Below, one piece after another: positions 1 through 8,858 of a stretch of DNA of 64,000 nucleotides. The stretch covers positions 1 through 64,000 of the forward strand of contig SISS01000002.1 in the NCBI GenBank assembly GCA_004332335.1. Reading direction: 5' to 3'. The translations under genes were made by a program, and so were the position numbers. This DNA comes from Methanoregulaceae archaeon UXB-2016. Lineage in GTDB: Archaea; Halobacteriota; Methanomicrobia; Methanomicrobiales; Methanospirillaceae. Each line of letters opens with the position of its first letter. The stretch's first letter is position 1. The notes under the pieces were generated by a model. That model did not search any database. It was not told the DNA's origin and saw nothing but the letters and a program-made list of their open reading frames with translations.

Positions 1-472
1 TGAACGGAGAACTCGTGAGTGCAGGTGTTGCCTCGGGTGGGTGGGACCATACGGGGCAGACTGCATCCTATTGAGATCTGCCGATTCTCTTCTCAAATCA
101 GCCATCTGAACCGCGTCAACACCTTTTCAAAATTAGCGAACTACTGGGACCGGTGATCGTCGCCGCCGGTCCATCACGGCCCCGTTGGCATCGCCGGCGC
201 CGGCTCCGACACGAGCTATATCGCCCGCCCGGCCTTGAGCGCCCCCAATCCCAGCGACCTGGAAACGGTCGGCCCGTCGCTTTCGAAAGAGGTGTCAGTC
301 AGGGTGTCGGAGACGAATGCGGCGGAGGGGATGGTGATCAGATTGGAAGGGTAGGTGACGGTGGGAAGTCCCCACCATGGATAATCTCCCCTCGTCGCGA
401 TGGTGTTCGGAGATGGAGCCGATGGAACCGCCAGCATTCATCCTTGGAGAAACACCGAATCGACGAAGAACG
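1..472. other. Left edge, no convincing gene
   Basis: I see no gene I can defend here. Short open frames exist on both strands, but none has a recognisable fold, a ribosome site or codon use like the neighbours. A 73-codon frame on the minus strand (216-437) has a serine/threonine-rich tail that could be a remnant of a secreted protein. It ends just downstream of the AI-2E permease gene. Confidence 0.4.
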
Positions 473-1504
473 TCAGGAAGGTTCGGGGCCTTCTTTCGCA
501 CCCATCTGTTCGGAATAGATCTCGTACCCGGTCAACGCGAGCGCCATGAGTGCCGGACCGAGAATAAACCCGACAATGCCCATGAACGGAACCCCGGCGA
601 AGATGCCGATGATCATGAACACGGGGTGCACCGCAACCCGTCGTCTCATCATCACCGGGCGGTAGTAGAAATCGATCCAGCCGCTCAGGAGCGGGTATCC
701 GATGAACAGGGTGATGAGCGCACTCTTGATATCTCCGAGGGAGAGCATGTACGCCGCAAAAAAGAGCAGGAACAGCTGGGCGCCGATGAGCGGGATCAGC
801 ATCGCGAACCCGATCATCGTGGCAAACAGCAGCTCGTGCCCGTAGCCCAGCAGGTAAAAGAACGGGATGGCGAGGAGAAAACAGAGAAACGCTGCGGAGA
901 TCTGGATCGCGATCAGGGAGTAGATCGTGTTTCCCGTGATCTCCGACAATCTTCCCACGGCGGCCGACAGTTTGGGGGAGAGGTTGAATGTCGCCACATT
1001 CCACATCTCCTCGCCTAAATAGAGCAACATCGAGAGCGAGAGGAAGAGGATGATGATCTGGAGAAGGAGGAGAGCCGGATTCGCGGTTAATGAGAGAAGG
1101 GTATTCAGCACTATCTGAATGAGCGTCAGGGGCATATTGGCGAATTGTGCTGCGGAGAACGTGGGCAGGAAGGCGGCAAAGCCGGTCTGGGCAAACCCCT
1201 TGACCAGGGTGGCGACCATGACTCCGGTATAGTCGATGTCGTTGTAGATCACGTACGTCGCAGCCGACACGACGAGCATGATCACGAGGAGCACGCCGAA
1301 GGTGACCAGCGTGGCGGATATCGTCGGCTTCACCCTGCGGGACAATCGTTTGTGAAGCGGCATGAGCGCAATCGCAAGAGCGACCGCCCAGACGAACACG
1401 GTCATGAGCGGCCAGAACGCGATGATGGAGACGATGAAGATCGCAGCGATGAGAAGCAACAGTTTCTGATCTTCATCGATCAGCCCAATCCCCAAAAAGG
1501 TCAA
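473..1504 (-). CDS. AI-2E family transporter (PerM-like permease)
   Basis: A 343-residue integral membrane protein with about eight hydrophobic segments. The N-terminal pair of helices (residues about 15-50) is followed by a long extracytoplasmic stretch and then by the C-terminal block typical of the family (about residues 200-330), with the glycine/proline-rich motif GVPFMGIVGFILGPALMAL near the end. The family includes AI-2 exporters and Na+/H+ antiporter-like proteins, so the substrate cannot be told from sequence. The assigned start is a TTG at 1504, which places a charged segment before the first helix. No partner gene is adjacent. It reads leftward and alone, diverging from the small repeat protein at 1712. 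Confidence 0.88.
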   Translation of the reverse strand: MTFLGIGLIDEDQKLLLLIAAIFIVSIIAFWPLMTVFVWAVALAIALMPLHKRLSRRVKPTISATLVTFGVLLVIMLVVSAATYVIYNDIDYTGVMVATLVKGFAQTGFAAFLPTFSAAQFANMPLTLIQIVLNTLLSLTANPALLLLQIIILFLSLSMLLYLGEEMWNVATFNLSPKLSAAVGRLSEITGNTIYSLIAIQISAAFLCFLLAIPFFYLLGYGHELLFATMIGFAMLIPLIGAQLFLLFFAAYMLSLGDIKSALITLFIGYPLLSGWIDFYYRPVMMRRRVAVHPVFMIIGIFAGVPFMGIVGFILGPALMALALTGYEIYSEQMGAKEGPEPS

Positions 1505-1680
1505 TTACGGGCGGGGGGGAATCAAAATCCTGCGAGGAAGAACGGGGATCTTCCTGAAGAAGTGGTCGGGATGCTGGGTGCCGCTCCTCTGATTGGGTCG
1601 CCCTGAACCTCTCACCGTGGAACCGATCATCTCCTCCACGGCGATTCATCCGCCCGTTACCTCATCGCTTTTACGAAGAG

Positions 1681-1689
1681 ATTAAATAC
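1681..1689 (+). promoter_or_regulatory. TATA box for the 65-aa repeat protein
   Basis: ATTAAATAC lies 23 bases before the ATG at 1712, in an AT-rich patch within GC-rich sequence. With the usual archaeal spacing, transcription would start a few bases before the ATG, giving a very short leader. Confidence 0.5.
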
Positions 1690-1711
1690 TCATACAGGGG
1701 ATCAGACCTCC

Positions 1712-1909
1712 ATGGTACTCGAGGACAGTTCCCGTGTCAAGGCGAACAAGGCCGTTGACGACGCCAATGTGGCTGCTCATGGAATGGTTGACGATGCGAA
1801 AGTCGCGGTGAGCAACGTCGTTGATGATATCAAGATCGGAGCCCACAAAGCCAGCTCTGACGCGAAGATCAAAGCGCACCAGGCCTCATCTGAAGCAAAA
1901 AAAGAGTGA
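1712..1909 (+). CDS. Small 11-residue-repeat amphipathic protein (LEA-like)
   Basis: A 65-residue hydrophilic protein without signal peptide or membrane segment. From about residue 15 it is built of consecutive 11-residue units: VDDANVAAHGM, VDDAKVAVSNV, VDDIKIGAHKA, SSDAKIKAHQA and a partial SSEAKKE. Position 1-3 is V/S-D/S-D, position 5 mostly Lys and position 8 small. An 11-residue period is characteristic of group 3 LEA proteins, apolipoproteins and synucleins, which are disordered in solution and fold into amphipathic helices on drying or on membranes. The gene has its own TATA box and ATG and is monocistronic. A role in desiccation, osmotic or membrane protection is inferred from the repeat period only. 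The divergent neighbour is a permease. Confidence 0.75.
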   Translation: MVLEDSSRVKANKAVDDANVAAHGMVDDAKVAVSNVVDDIKIGAHKASSDAKIKAHQASSEAKKE

Positions 1910-2527
1910 CCGGAAGAGGGCGGGTGCGCTGCATCCCCCCACGAACCCCCTTTTCGATTCGTGCCATCCACGAGAACGCCGTGGTAGAGTTCTCGATGTC
2001 GGTGGACTGCAGGGCCGACCGTGCTGTCGGGAACCGGCTGGTGAGGAGAGCATGGTATGGGAGCGCCCCTCGATCTGCCCGTTCACTCACTCTCTTTGTT
2101 CGAAGACGTTCGGGACCTCTTTTTCCGATAGAGAGTACTCGACGGTCGCAGCGCATGAGAATCCACCCGGCGAGATCGTCGTTCTGGTGGATTGGGAGCG
2201 ATCGGAGGTCGTGCACATCTCCGTCGGTGCCGGCAACCCGTACGGCCAGCCGACCGCCGGGGTCCCGCAAAACGGCTCGGAAGTGTCGGAGCAACCGGCT
2301 ACCGGACGGACCGGAGCGGCACCGTGACCATCCCGACCGACGGGACTACGTGCATGTGCCGACCGAAAGGACCGGATCGGCCGCACCTGCCCGGTCCCGA
2401 CTCCGGCCGCCACGGCGTGCTGGCTGTACTCGAGCACCACCAGTCGTACCCCTCGTCCATGGCCGGCGCGTACACGATCTCGGGTGCCGATTCGGTCGGT
2501 TGTTTCAGCGAGGAGCACGGGCCGGCC
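1910..2527. other. Gene-poor, possibly decayed stretch
   Basis: About 620 bases with no supportable complete gene. On the plus strand around 2120-2300 one frame reads plausibly as protein (for example NPPGEIVVLVDWERSEVV) but has no start or clear family, so it may be a fragment of a lost gene. Codon bias is mixed and no promoter or hairpin stands out. Confidence 0.35.
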
Positions 2528-2964
2528 CTACCGTCCCCCGGGATGGCTCGGAATGGCACGGGGCGTGTCAGTCTCCTGTTCGTCAAAGGGGTTGAACACC
2601 TGCAGTCCGTCGACCCCGCGAAAGTCGCGGACGTTCCGCGTGACGAGGATGCTGTCGGACTCGAGGGCCGTGGGCGCAATCACCGCGTCCGGCAGCGAGA
2701 TGCCGCAGGAGCGCCTGAGGGCAACGGCCCTGTCGGCGATCGGCGCCGTCAGCAGGTGCTGTCGTGTGCACTCGATGAGCGTTCGTGCGGCCTCGTACCC
2801 TTCCGCAGTGTGCCCCCCCCGCCATCCCAGGAATTCGATGCGCGTGATGACGGAGACGGAGAAGCCTGCCGTAAAGGTGCGTTCGACGGCGGCTCGGGCT
2901 CCGGGGGGAGATCGCCGGCGAGCACGTGGATGAGGATAGTCGTGTCCACCAGGTAGTCGTTCAT
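2528..2964 (-). pseudogene. vapC: VapC-type PIN-domain toxin, frameshifted
   Basis: The first 20 codons from the ATG at 2964 read MNDYLVDTTILIHVLAGDLP, the first acidic motif of a PIN-domain ribonuclease. The rest (VERTFTAGFSVSVITRIEFL to the catalytic SLPDAVIAPTAL and SILVTRNVRDF near the end) lies in another frame. The frames join if one C is added to the run of six C at about 2901-2906 (minus-strand reading), giving a protein of normal VapC length, about 145 residues. The ATG overlaps the antitoxin stop as ATGA. VapC proteins cleave RNA, often tRNA, and are neutralised by VapB. As written the toxin is inactive, because everything after the first acidic residue is lost. A homopolymer sequencing error is the main alternative. 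Confidence 0.8.
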
Positions 2965-3161
2965 CCCCGCTCCCATTCGTCCCGGAGGTCCGAGGCGATC
3001 GCATCGGGGTCGCGGATGAGGTCGCAGTAGATGCCGTAGAAATCGTCGAGCCTGCACCTGCGGCGCGGCTCGAGGGACCCGGCGGTCCGCCCCCACAGGT
3101 CGATCGGAACGATGACGCCGGTCCTGCGGCCATTGGCATCGTAGACATACTGGATCTCCAT
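2961..3161 (-). CDS. vapB: VapB-like antitoxin
   Basis: A 66-residue protein beginning MEIQYVYDANGRRTGVIV and ending in an acidic, aromatic tail (DDFYGIYCDLIRDPDAIASD). This matches small archaeal antitoxins with a beta-strand DNA-binding N-terminus and a toxin-wrapping C-terminus. I chose the ATG at 3161; a second ATG at 3176 would add five residues. It precedes the PIN toxin with a 4-base ATGA overlap, the normal antitoxin-first order. Such antitoxins usually repress their own promoter with the toxin as co-repressor. Since the toxin frame is broken, the antitoxin may be retained as an orphan. Confidence 0.72.
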   Translation of the reverse strand: MEIQYVYDANGRRTGVIVPIDLWGRTAGSLEPRRRCRLDDFYGIYCDLIRDPDAIASDLRDEWERG

Positions 3162-3269
3162 CGTCGACCGAATCATCCATTCTTCGACGTGATAAAGTCG
3201 CGGTGAGCTCCGTCCCCGGCGCGGCGTTGTCCCCAGCCCGCTCACGCCGCCGGCTGGAGGTGGCGGGTA

Positions 3270-3485
3270 CTACTCGACCGTCAAGCCGGCCATGTTCACA
3301 TTGTTCGCTGAAGGCGGATGCACTTCGAGCACCGACTGCGACCGGTCCGTAACGAGCCGGACCCGGTTGCCGGCCATCGCGTAACCCCGCGCCTGGTACC
3401 GGTTCAGGTCCTCGACATGCGAGGGCGCGTCGACGAACTCGAGCCGCTTGGTGATGCCGAGCAGCACGGGCCGGCGAAAGTCCCT
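3270..3485 (-). pseudogene. C-terminal fragment of a beta-helix (tail-spike-like) protein
   Basis: About 70 codons closely match the end of the intact beta-helix gene at 9083-10441: RPVLLGITKRLEFVDAPSHV here against RPVLLGITERLEYVDAPEHV there, continuing through RYQARGYAMAGNRVRLVT and VHPPSANNVNMAGLTVE. Similarity begins abruptly at about 3485 and there is no upstream remainder of the gene. The paralogue continues EYYP where this copy has a TAG. It is therefore an isolated module, either a relic of an older related element or a spare C-terminal cassette. A third copy lies at 13404-13586 on the other strand. Confidence 0.75.
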
Positions 3486-3513
3486 GAAATGAAAAGGGGA
3501 CTCGAGCTGTCGC

Positions 3514-5584
3514 TCAGAGGTGGGCGAAGAGCCAGACCACGTCCGCGAAGTCCTGTCGCATGTTGGCGTTCACGTCCTCGTGCAGGCCGTCGCCGTCCAG
3601 ATCGAAGGGATTGTCCGCCCCGCCGGGCACCGGGAGGATCGGGGGCGGCGGGACCCACGGCGCGAACTCGATGGAGTCCAGGTCGACCCGCCCGACCTGT
3701 TCGAAGACGAGCCGGACCGTCGAATCGCCCGCCGGCAGCGAGAACGGCCCCGAATCGACGGTCGTGAAGTCTCCGAAGGACCCGGTTGACGGTACCCAGA
3801 CGGCGGCGACATACTCCCCGTTCACCAGGACGGGAATCTCTTTCATCGACGCGTCCGGGTTCGACACACGGAGGCGGATGACGACGTCCTGCGGCGTGGT
3901 CGCGGTCACCGTGTACACGAGCCACTCGCCCGCGCGGGTCCAGCCGATGTCCGTGAGGCCGTTCGCGGTCTCGATGTCCACGCCTTCGCTCGGCCGGTAC
4001 GCGCCGCCGAGGTTCGCGGGCTCGGTGTCGTGGTACGCGACGCCCTCGCCGCCCGCGTCGTAGTCCTCGGCCTCGACGCCCCCCGGCACGACGTGCGGGC
4101 CTGGGTACGGGTGCGGAACGACCGGCGTCGGCGTGGGCGGCGGCGTGCCGTTCGCGTAGATCCACCGGATCCCCGCGACGTTGTCGGGGGCGAGGGCCTG
4201 CTCATATTTCCGTAAGCCGCCGAACCCGAACATCACCTTGTCCGTATCGGAGGGGTATCCTCCCACAGACCCGTAGAGATCCTTCAGGGTCAACCAGTGA
4301 CCGAGTTCGTGGAGGGCAATCGGCTGGATGAGGACCTGCCCCGGGCTTGAAGTCCCGGTGGTCCAGTTGTAACCCGGGTTGAATACAATGGTGCCTGTCG
4401 AGAGGTTGCCCATCCATCAGTTCACGTAGGCGGTCCCCAATTCCCCCGAAGGGAAGTCTGCAGGACAGCCCATGCGGATGAGGTTCCCGTCGATGAACGT
4501 GGAGGTGGTCGACCCGGCGTACTCGTACCGGAAGGCGGTGTCGGGGACGGCACTGTTCCAGAGCTCGCTCGCGTTCCGGATCGCCGCGACCAGCTCGGGA
4601 CTCATTCCGTTCGGATTGATGTAATGCGGCACGGGCGATTGGGGCCACCTCGCCCCGCCGTACCCGAACGTGACCGTGAACGGGTGCGGCGTGCTCGTCG
4701 TATTCTCGGCGTTAAGCACCCAGAGGTAGCCGCTGCTCGCCGAACCGCCGTACCCATCCGGTGTATACCCTGCCGGGACCTGGACCACGATCTCGGTATC
4801 AGACCACGAGACGATGTTGTTGATGTGACCGGCGATGGTGGGATAGCCCGACGCCCAGATCGGCGTGACCGTGGACCCGTCGTAGCGGTAGACGAACCCG
4901 ACGTCGGCGTAGGAATCGCGCGACTGCCGGGTGCCGAAACCCGTGCCCGTGATGGTGATCGCCGTCCCGGTGCCGGCTGACGCGATCGCGGGCGAGACGC
5001 CCGTGATGACGGGGGTCGCTCCGGTGGCGGCACGTGGAGCGGGCTCGGGGGCTGGCGGCGTGGCTGCACTGCCCGTGGCGAGCGCGCCGAGGTACTGCCC
5101 GTACGCGTCGGTCGGGACCCCGGCACCCTTCGTCTTCCCGTTGCCGCGGACCCGGCCCTGTTCGACCGGGACGACGCCCTGCTGCCCGCCGTAGACCCGG
5201 TTGCCCTTCGGGCCGTGTTTGACGAAGACGAAGGCCTCGGTGCCGGTCGCGAGGGAGGACTCGTCCTCGACCCACTGGGTGACGCGGTCCACGGTCCCGC
5301 CGGGGAGCGTGAGGTCGAGCGTTTCGGCACCGTGGCCCTTGGCCCGGCCCGTCACCGCGACGCGGGCCGTGGTCGTGATCTGTGTGTGGCCGGCGTTCCA
5401 CTGGCTCGAGACATCGGTGATCTCACCGCGGACGATCTCGTCCGCGCCCGTCGCGAGCGCGGCGTCGTCCATCGGGACGACCAGGGCCTGGGCGCCGGCG
5501 GCGAGCAGGCAGAGCGCCAGCAGCAGGACCGCCGCCGGTCCCCCCCCCAGAGGGGCGCTTCGATGGGGTACGTGTGGGATGCAT
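3514..5584 (-). pseudogene. Secreted metallopeptidase with IPT, CBM6-like and dockerin-like domains, interrupted
   Basis: Read through its lesions, this encodes about 690 residues: a signal peptide (core AAVLLLALCLLAAGAQA), a beta-rich N-terminal region, an IPT/TIG-like domain (PVITGVSPAIASAGTGTAIT), a zinc peptidase domain with HELGHWLTLKDLYG, a CBM6-like domain (from VEAEDYDAGGEGVAYHDTEP) and a dockerin-like tail (DLDGDGLHEDVNANMRQDFA). Two lesions break it. The likely start ATG at 5584 is out of frame with the signal core unless the run of nine C (plus strand, about 5540-5548) is one base shorter, and an in-frame TGA at 4414-4416 separates the substrate-side half from the HExxH half. The alternative is two separate proteins with starts at 5634 and 4413. 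The close relative at 6108-8858 shares the same leader and signal peptide and is intact. Confidence 0.75.
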
Positions 5585-5720
5585 GTTCTCCCTCGATCGC
5601 TCCGCCAGGGAGCGGCACTCTCGAGTTCCTTCACGCATGGAGGATTGGCTGGCGCCCGGCCCGGAGGCCATCAAAGAGGGCCTGTCACCCGTGTGCGATT
5701 ATCACATATTTCGCGGCGAG
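5585..5720 (-). repeat. Duplicated leader/promoter region, copy 1
   Basis: About 135 bases upstream of the interrupted metallopeptidase resemble the sequence upstream of the gene at 8858. Shared elements are GTGATAATCGC near the distal end, a central block with CCTCTTTGA and GGCGCC, and a similar approach to the ATG. The matching order and spacing indicate duplication of promoter and 5' leader together with the signal-peptide region, so the two secreted proteins may be co-regulated. Confidence 0.6.
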
Positions 5721-5815
5721 ACGATGAATCTTCCGACAGGATCTCGCGCACGCCGGGGGGATCGGGGGTTCGGCACGCCGGTGCACGCGACGGAACGGGG
5801 AACGGGTGCCGCCGA

Positions 5816-5887
5816 TCAGAGGTGGGTGAAAAGCCGGGCGACGTCCGCGAAGTCGATCCTACTGTTGCCGTTCGTGACGGTGCCGCG
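5816..5887 (-). pseudogene. Degraded dockerin-like tail
   Basis: The minus strand reads GTVTNGNSRIDFADVARLFT followed by HL and a TGA at 5816. This is the second half of the same calcium-loop tail found at 3514, 57548 and 59247. The preceding loop is destroyed by a TAG and by substitutions. No other part of a gene remains, so this is the scar of a lost secreted protein between the two surviving ones. Confidence 0.6.
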
Positions 5888-6107
5888 GCTGATTGCCGGC
5901 CCGGCGCTGTCCACCTATTCGACGGCGGCATCGCCTATCATCGCAGGGGAGGGGCCGCGCTCAAGCGCGGCGGAGGGTGCGGCGCGAGTCCTCCCCCGTC
6001 CCGGCGAGCAGCGGAGCGGGAGCGAGCCGGCAGTGTCAGGGATACACCTGCTTTCGTGCCATCGCCTGCAGGCGCCGGCTCCGATGCCTTTGCCGAAAAA
6101 AAGGGAA

Positions 6108-8858
6108 TCAGGTGGCCCGGATGTACCCGGTCCGCTGGATCGTCTCAGTCGAGCCGTCCGTGTAGGTGAGTTTCACGAGCGGGTTGAACGTGCCCTTTGC
6201 CGGGTAGAAGAACGTCGGGTTCGTCGCCCGCGAGTTCCAGGTGTTCAGGTGGTTCGGCGCGTCGAACGACCACCAGGCCGATTTGATCGTCTTCCCGGCC
6301 GCCGGCGTCACCACGAACTTCACGGCGCTGCCGCGGGGAACGGTCGCCGGGAGAGCCGTGAACGAGGCCTCGCCGGACTGCACCGGCGTCGTCGGTGTCG
6401 TCGTGATCGGCGTGGTCGGGGGCGGGCCTCCCTCGGCCATCGCGAAATCCATGTAGTCGAGGTTGAACGAGGAGGCCGTCCCCGTCTCGACCCGGACCGT
6501 GTTCCGGCCCATGTGGAGCCAACCTGCCCAGAGTGTGACCGTCTTCCAGGTGGCAAACGAACCGGTCGACGGGATCTGCAGGGTCTTCGCGGCGCCGTTG
6601 ACGCGGACGGTCACGGTCTTTGCCGGTCCGGGGTTCGCGACCCGGAAGCCGATATTGTAATTGTTCTGGTAGCTCGTGTCGGCCGAGTACTCGAGGTACT
6701 CGCCCGCGCGGATCCAGCCGACGTTGTAGTTCGAGCCCCCGCGCTCGATGTCGACCGCGTCCTGGCGGTACGCCCCGCCCTCGTTGGCCACGGTGGTGTC
6801 GGAAAAGCCGCCGGTGTCGTAGTCCTCGGATTCGATCCGGCCGGGCACGACGTGCGACGCCGGGTACGGTTGGCCGTCCGGGCCGTCGGGCGGCGGTGCC
6901 GTGCCGTCGGGCGCGATCTCGAGCCAGTCGAAGTTCTGGCCGTCACCGTGGAACGAGAGCGCGATCACGTGCGTCCCGGCCGAGAGCTGGATCGGGATCC
7001 TCCGGTTCTCGATCCCCGTGGCGGTCGGCGCTGGGGTCATCGTGACCCCGGGGGAGTAATAGGGGGACACGTCGAAGGTGGAGCCGAGGGTGGCGGTCGC
7101 CCACATCCCGAACGACCCGGTGTTCGGGATCCGGTACCAGATCGGCTGTCTCCCGTCGGCCGAGACCTCCACGGACCGGTCGCTGTTCGGGCTCGCGACC
7201 CGGAGCGAGACCAGGTAGTTCCCGGGTTGGGTGACGCTCACCGTGTACCGCAGCCGTTCGCCGTCGCGGATCCAGCCGACATTGGTGATGCCACCGGCGG
7301 TCTCGATGTCGACGTCGTCGTGCCGGTACGCGCCGCCGCTGTTGCCGGCGGTGGTGTCGTGATACGCGACACCCTCACCGCCGAGGTCATAGTCCTCCGC
7401 CTGGATCCGGCCGGGGACCGGGAGGGGCTTGTACGGCTGCGGGCCGACCGGCTCGAGCGTCAGGGAGACCGGGACGGTCTGGCCCTTTGCCGGGTACTGC
7501 GTGATGGTGTAGACCGCGTCACGGTACCCCGAGAGGTTCGCGACGATCGACCGCATGGGCGTGGCCGTGAGCATGATCGTGACGTTGAGCGGGCCGCTCG
7601 TCGTGTTGCCCTCGAGATACCGCGTCCCCGAGATGTCCTCGAGGTAGATCGCGGCGCCCGCGGGCGTGGTCGAGACCAGGAAGTAGCCCGTGTCACCGCC
7701 GATCGGCGGAGAGGTCTCGGGCGGGTATCCGGGCGTGCCCTCGAGGATCTCGCCGAGCGAGAGGCCGTCGTAGGTGACGCCGTTCTCGACTGATGGGTCC
7801 GTCACGACCGCGAAGTGCGGGTCAGTGTGGTCGGCGAGGGTGAGCGCGAGGTCACCGAGCTGCGCTCCCAGCGGCCCCTCGAAGGGGAGGCCGGCGTTCA
7901 CGTAGGCGGGGATCTCCCAGCCGTCGCCGGAGCGCACGACCTCGTAGAGCGTGTAGTGTGAGGGGCCGGAGTCGGACAACGTCGCATTGCCGACGATGTA
8001 TCGGGTCGGGCTGGTCGCGTTGCCGAGGATGTCGCCCGTCTCGAAGTGCCAGGCCCCCATATGATCGTAGCTCTTGCCCGCGAGCACCTCGGCGAGCGAG
8101 AGGCGGTACCAGCCCATCTCGCCCGTGCTGGTCGTGGAGTCGTTGACGGTCACGATGTGCGGGTCCGCGTGGGCGACGCGGCGCATGTCGCTCCGGATCA
8201 GCACGCTCTCGGGGTATCGGAAGTCGCCGTTGTAGAACGTCTCGATCATCCAGCGGTCGCCGGGCTGGACGGTGTCGAGGTAGACGTTGTACCATGTCTC
8301 GTTGTCCCGCTCGAACACCCTCGAGACGATCTCCCCCCGGGTCGGGTCGGAGACGTTGCCCAGGATGTCGCCGGCGATGTAGATCGGCGACAGGCCCGAG
8401 TCACCCGGCGCGGGCTCAAACGGGTAGATCGCGCCGGCATTGACCTCTGCGAGCGAGAGGCCGTAGTAGAGCATGTCGCCGCCGGTGATGGTGTGATCCG
8501 TGACGATCACCAGGACCGGGTCGATGTGGCCGACGCGTTGCGCGTGCAGGTTCTCGACGAGGGCCTGCTCGGTGTACTCCAGGTTCCCGTGCCAGTAGCG
8601 CGGGATCTGCCATCGTCCCGCGTTCTGGACGGCGTCGAACGCGGTGTAGTACGGGGTCGGAAGGCTCGTGGTATCCACCTTCGCGATCACGATCTGGCTG
8701 GTCAGGTTCGACGCGGTGATCTCCAGGATGTCGCCGGCGACGTAGCGCGGGGCATCCACAGCCTGCGCGCCGGCGGCGAGCAAGCAGAGCGCGAGCAGCA
8801 GCAGGGCTGCCGGCGCCAGGGCGCCGAGGCGCCCCCGATGGAATACGGAATGATTCAT
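6108..8858 (-). CDS. Large secreted carbohydrate-binding protein (two CBM6-like modules, PKD-like C-terminus)
   Basis: A 916-residue exported protein. Residues 1-33 form a signal peptide ending LLALCLLAAGAQA. Residues about 36-390 hold repeated units of about 120 residues, each with a GDILGN motif, a Tyr/Trp-rich strand set (RWQIPRYWHGNLEYTEQAL), a VTDH/VTVND motif and GLSLAEV; at least three copies are visible. A PEGA-like segment follows (about 400-470, GYFLVSTTPAGAAIYLEDIS). Then come two CBM6-like beta-sandwich modules (starting RIQAEDYDLGGEGVAYHDTT and RIESEDYDTGGFSDTTVANE) and a C-terminal PKD-like domain (FTALPATVPRGSAVKFVVTP). It is probably an envelope or cell-adhesion protein binding polysaccharide. 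The modules are family knowledge; the ligand is unknown. It lacks the dockerin-like tail of its neighbours. Confidence 0.82.
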   Translation of the reverse strand: MNHSVFHRGRLGALAPAALLLLALCLLAAGAQAVDAPRYVAGDILEITASNLTSQIVIAKVDTTSLPTPYYTAFDAVQNAGRWQIPRYWHGNLEYTEQALVENLHAQRVGHIDPVLVIVTDHTITGGDMLYYGLSLAEVNAGAIYPFEPAPGDSGLSPIYIAGDILGNVSDPTRGEIVSRVFERDNETWYNVYLDTVQPGDRWMIETFYNGDFRYPESVLIRSDMRRVAHADPHIVTVNDSTTSTGEMGWYRLSLAEVLAGKSYDHMGAWHFETGDILGNATSPTRYIVGNATLSDSGPSHYTLYEVVRSGDGWEIPAYVNAGLPFEGPLGAQLGDLALTLADHTDPHFAVVTDPSVENGVTYDGLSLGEILEGTPGYPPETSPPIGGDTGYFLVSTTPAGAAIYLEDISGTRYLEGNTTSGPLNVTIMLTATPMRSIVANLSGYRDAVYTITQYPAKGQTVPVSLTLEPVGPQPYKPLPVPGRIQAEDYDLGGEGVAYHDTTAGNSGGAYRHDDVDIETAGGITNVGWIRDGERLRYTVSVTQPGNYLVSLRVASPNSDRSVEVSADGRQPIWYRIPNTGSFGMWATATLGSTFDVSPYYSPGVTMTPAPTATGIENRRIPIQLSAGTHVIALSFHGDGQNFDWLEIAPDGTAPPPDGPDGQPYPASHVVPGRIESEDYDTGGFSDTTVANEGGAYRQDAVDIERGGSNYNVGWIRAGEYLEYSADTSYQNNYNIGFRVANPGPAKTVTVRVNGAAKTLQIPSTGSFATWKTVTLWAGWLHMGRNTVRVETGTASSFNLDYMDFAMAEGGPPPTTPITTTPTTPVQSGEASFTALPATVPRGSAVKFVVTPAAGKTIKSAWWSFDAPNHLNTWNSRATNPTFFYPAKGTFNPLVKLTYTDGSTETIQRTGYIRAT

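Noticed and set aside
216-437. 73-codon minus-strand frame at the left edge
   Set aside because: Ser/Thr-rich composition is suggestive but there is no start signal, no family and no continuation; kept only as a possible remnant.
1821-2595. Overlapping plus-strand frames between the repeat protein and vapC
   Set aside because: No family match or consistent codon bias; only a short stretch near 2150-2300 looks protein-like.
4414-4416. UGA as selenocysteine codon in the metallopeptidase
   Set aside because: No SECIS-like hairpin is evident nearby, the residue is not at an active site, and a second lesion exists in the same gene; Sec use is not expected in this order.
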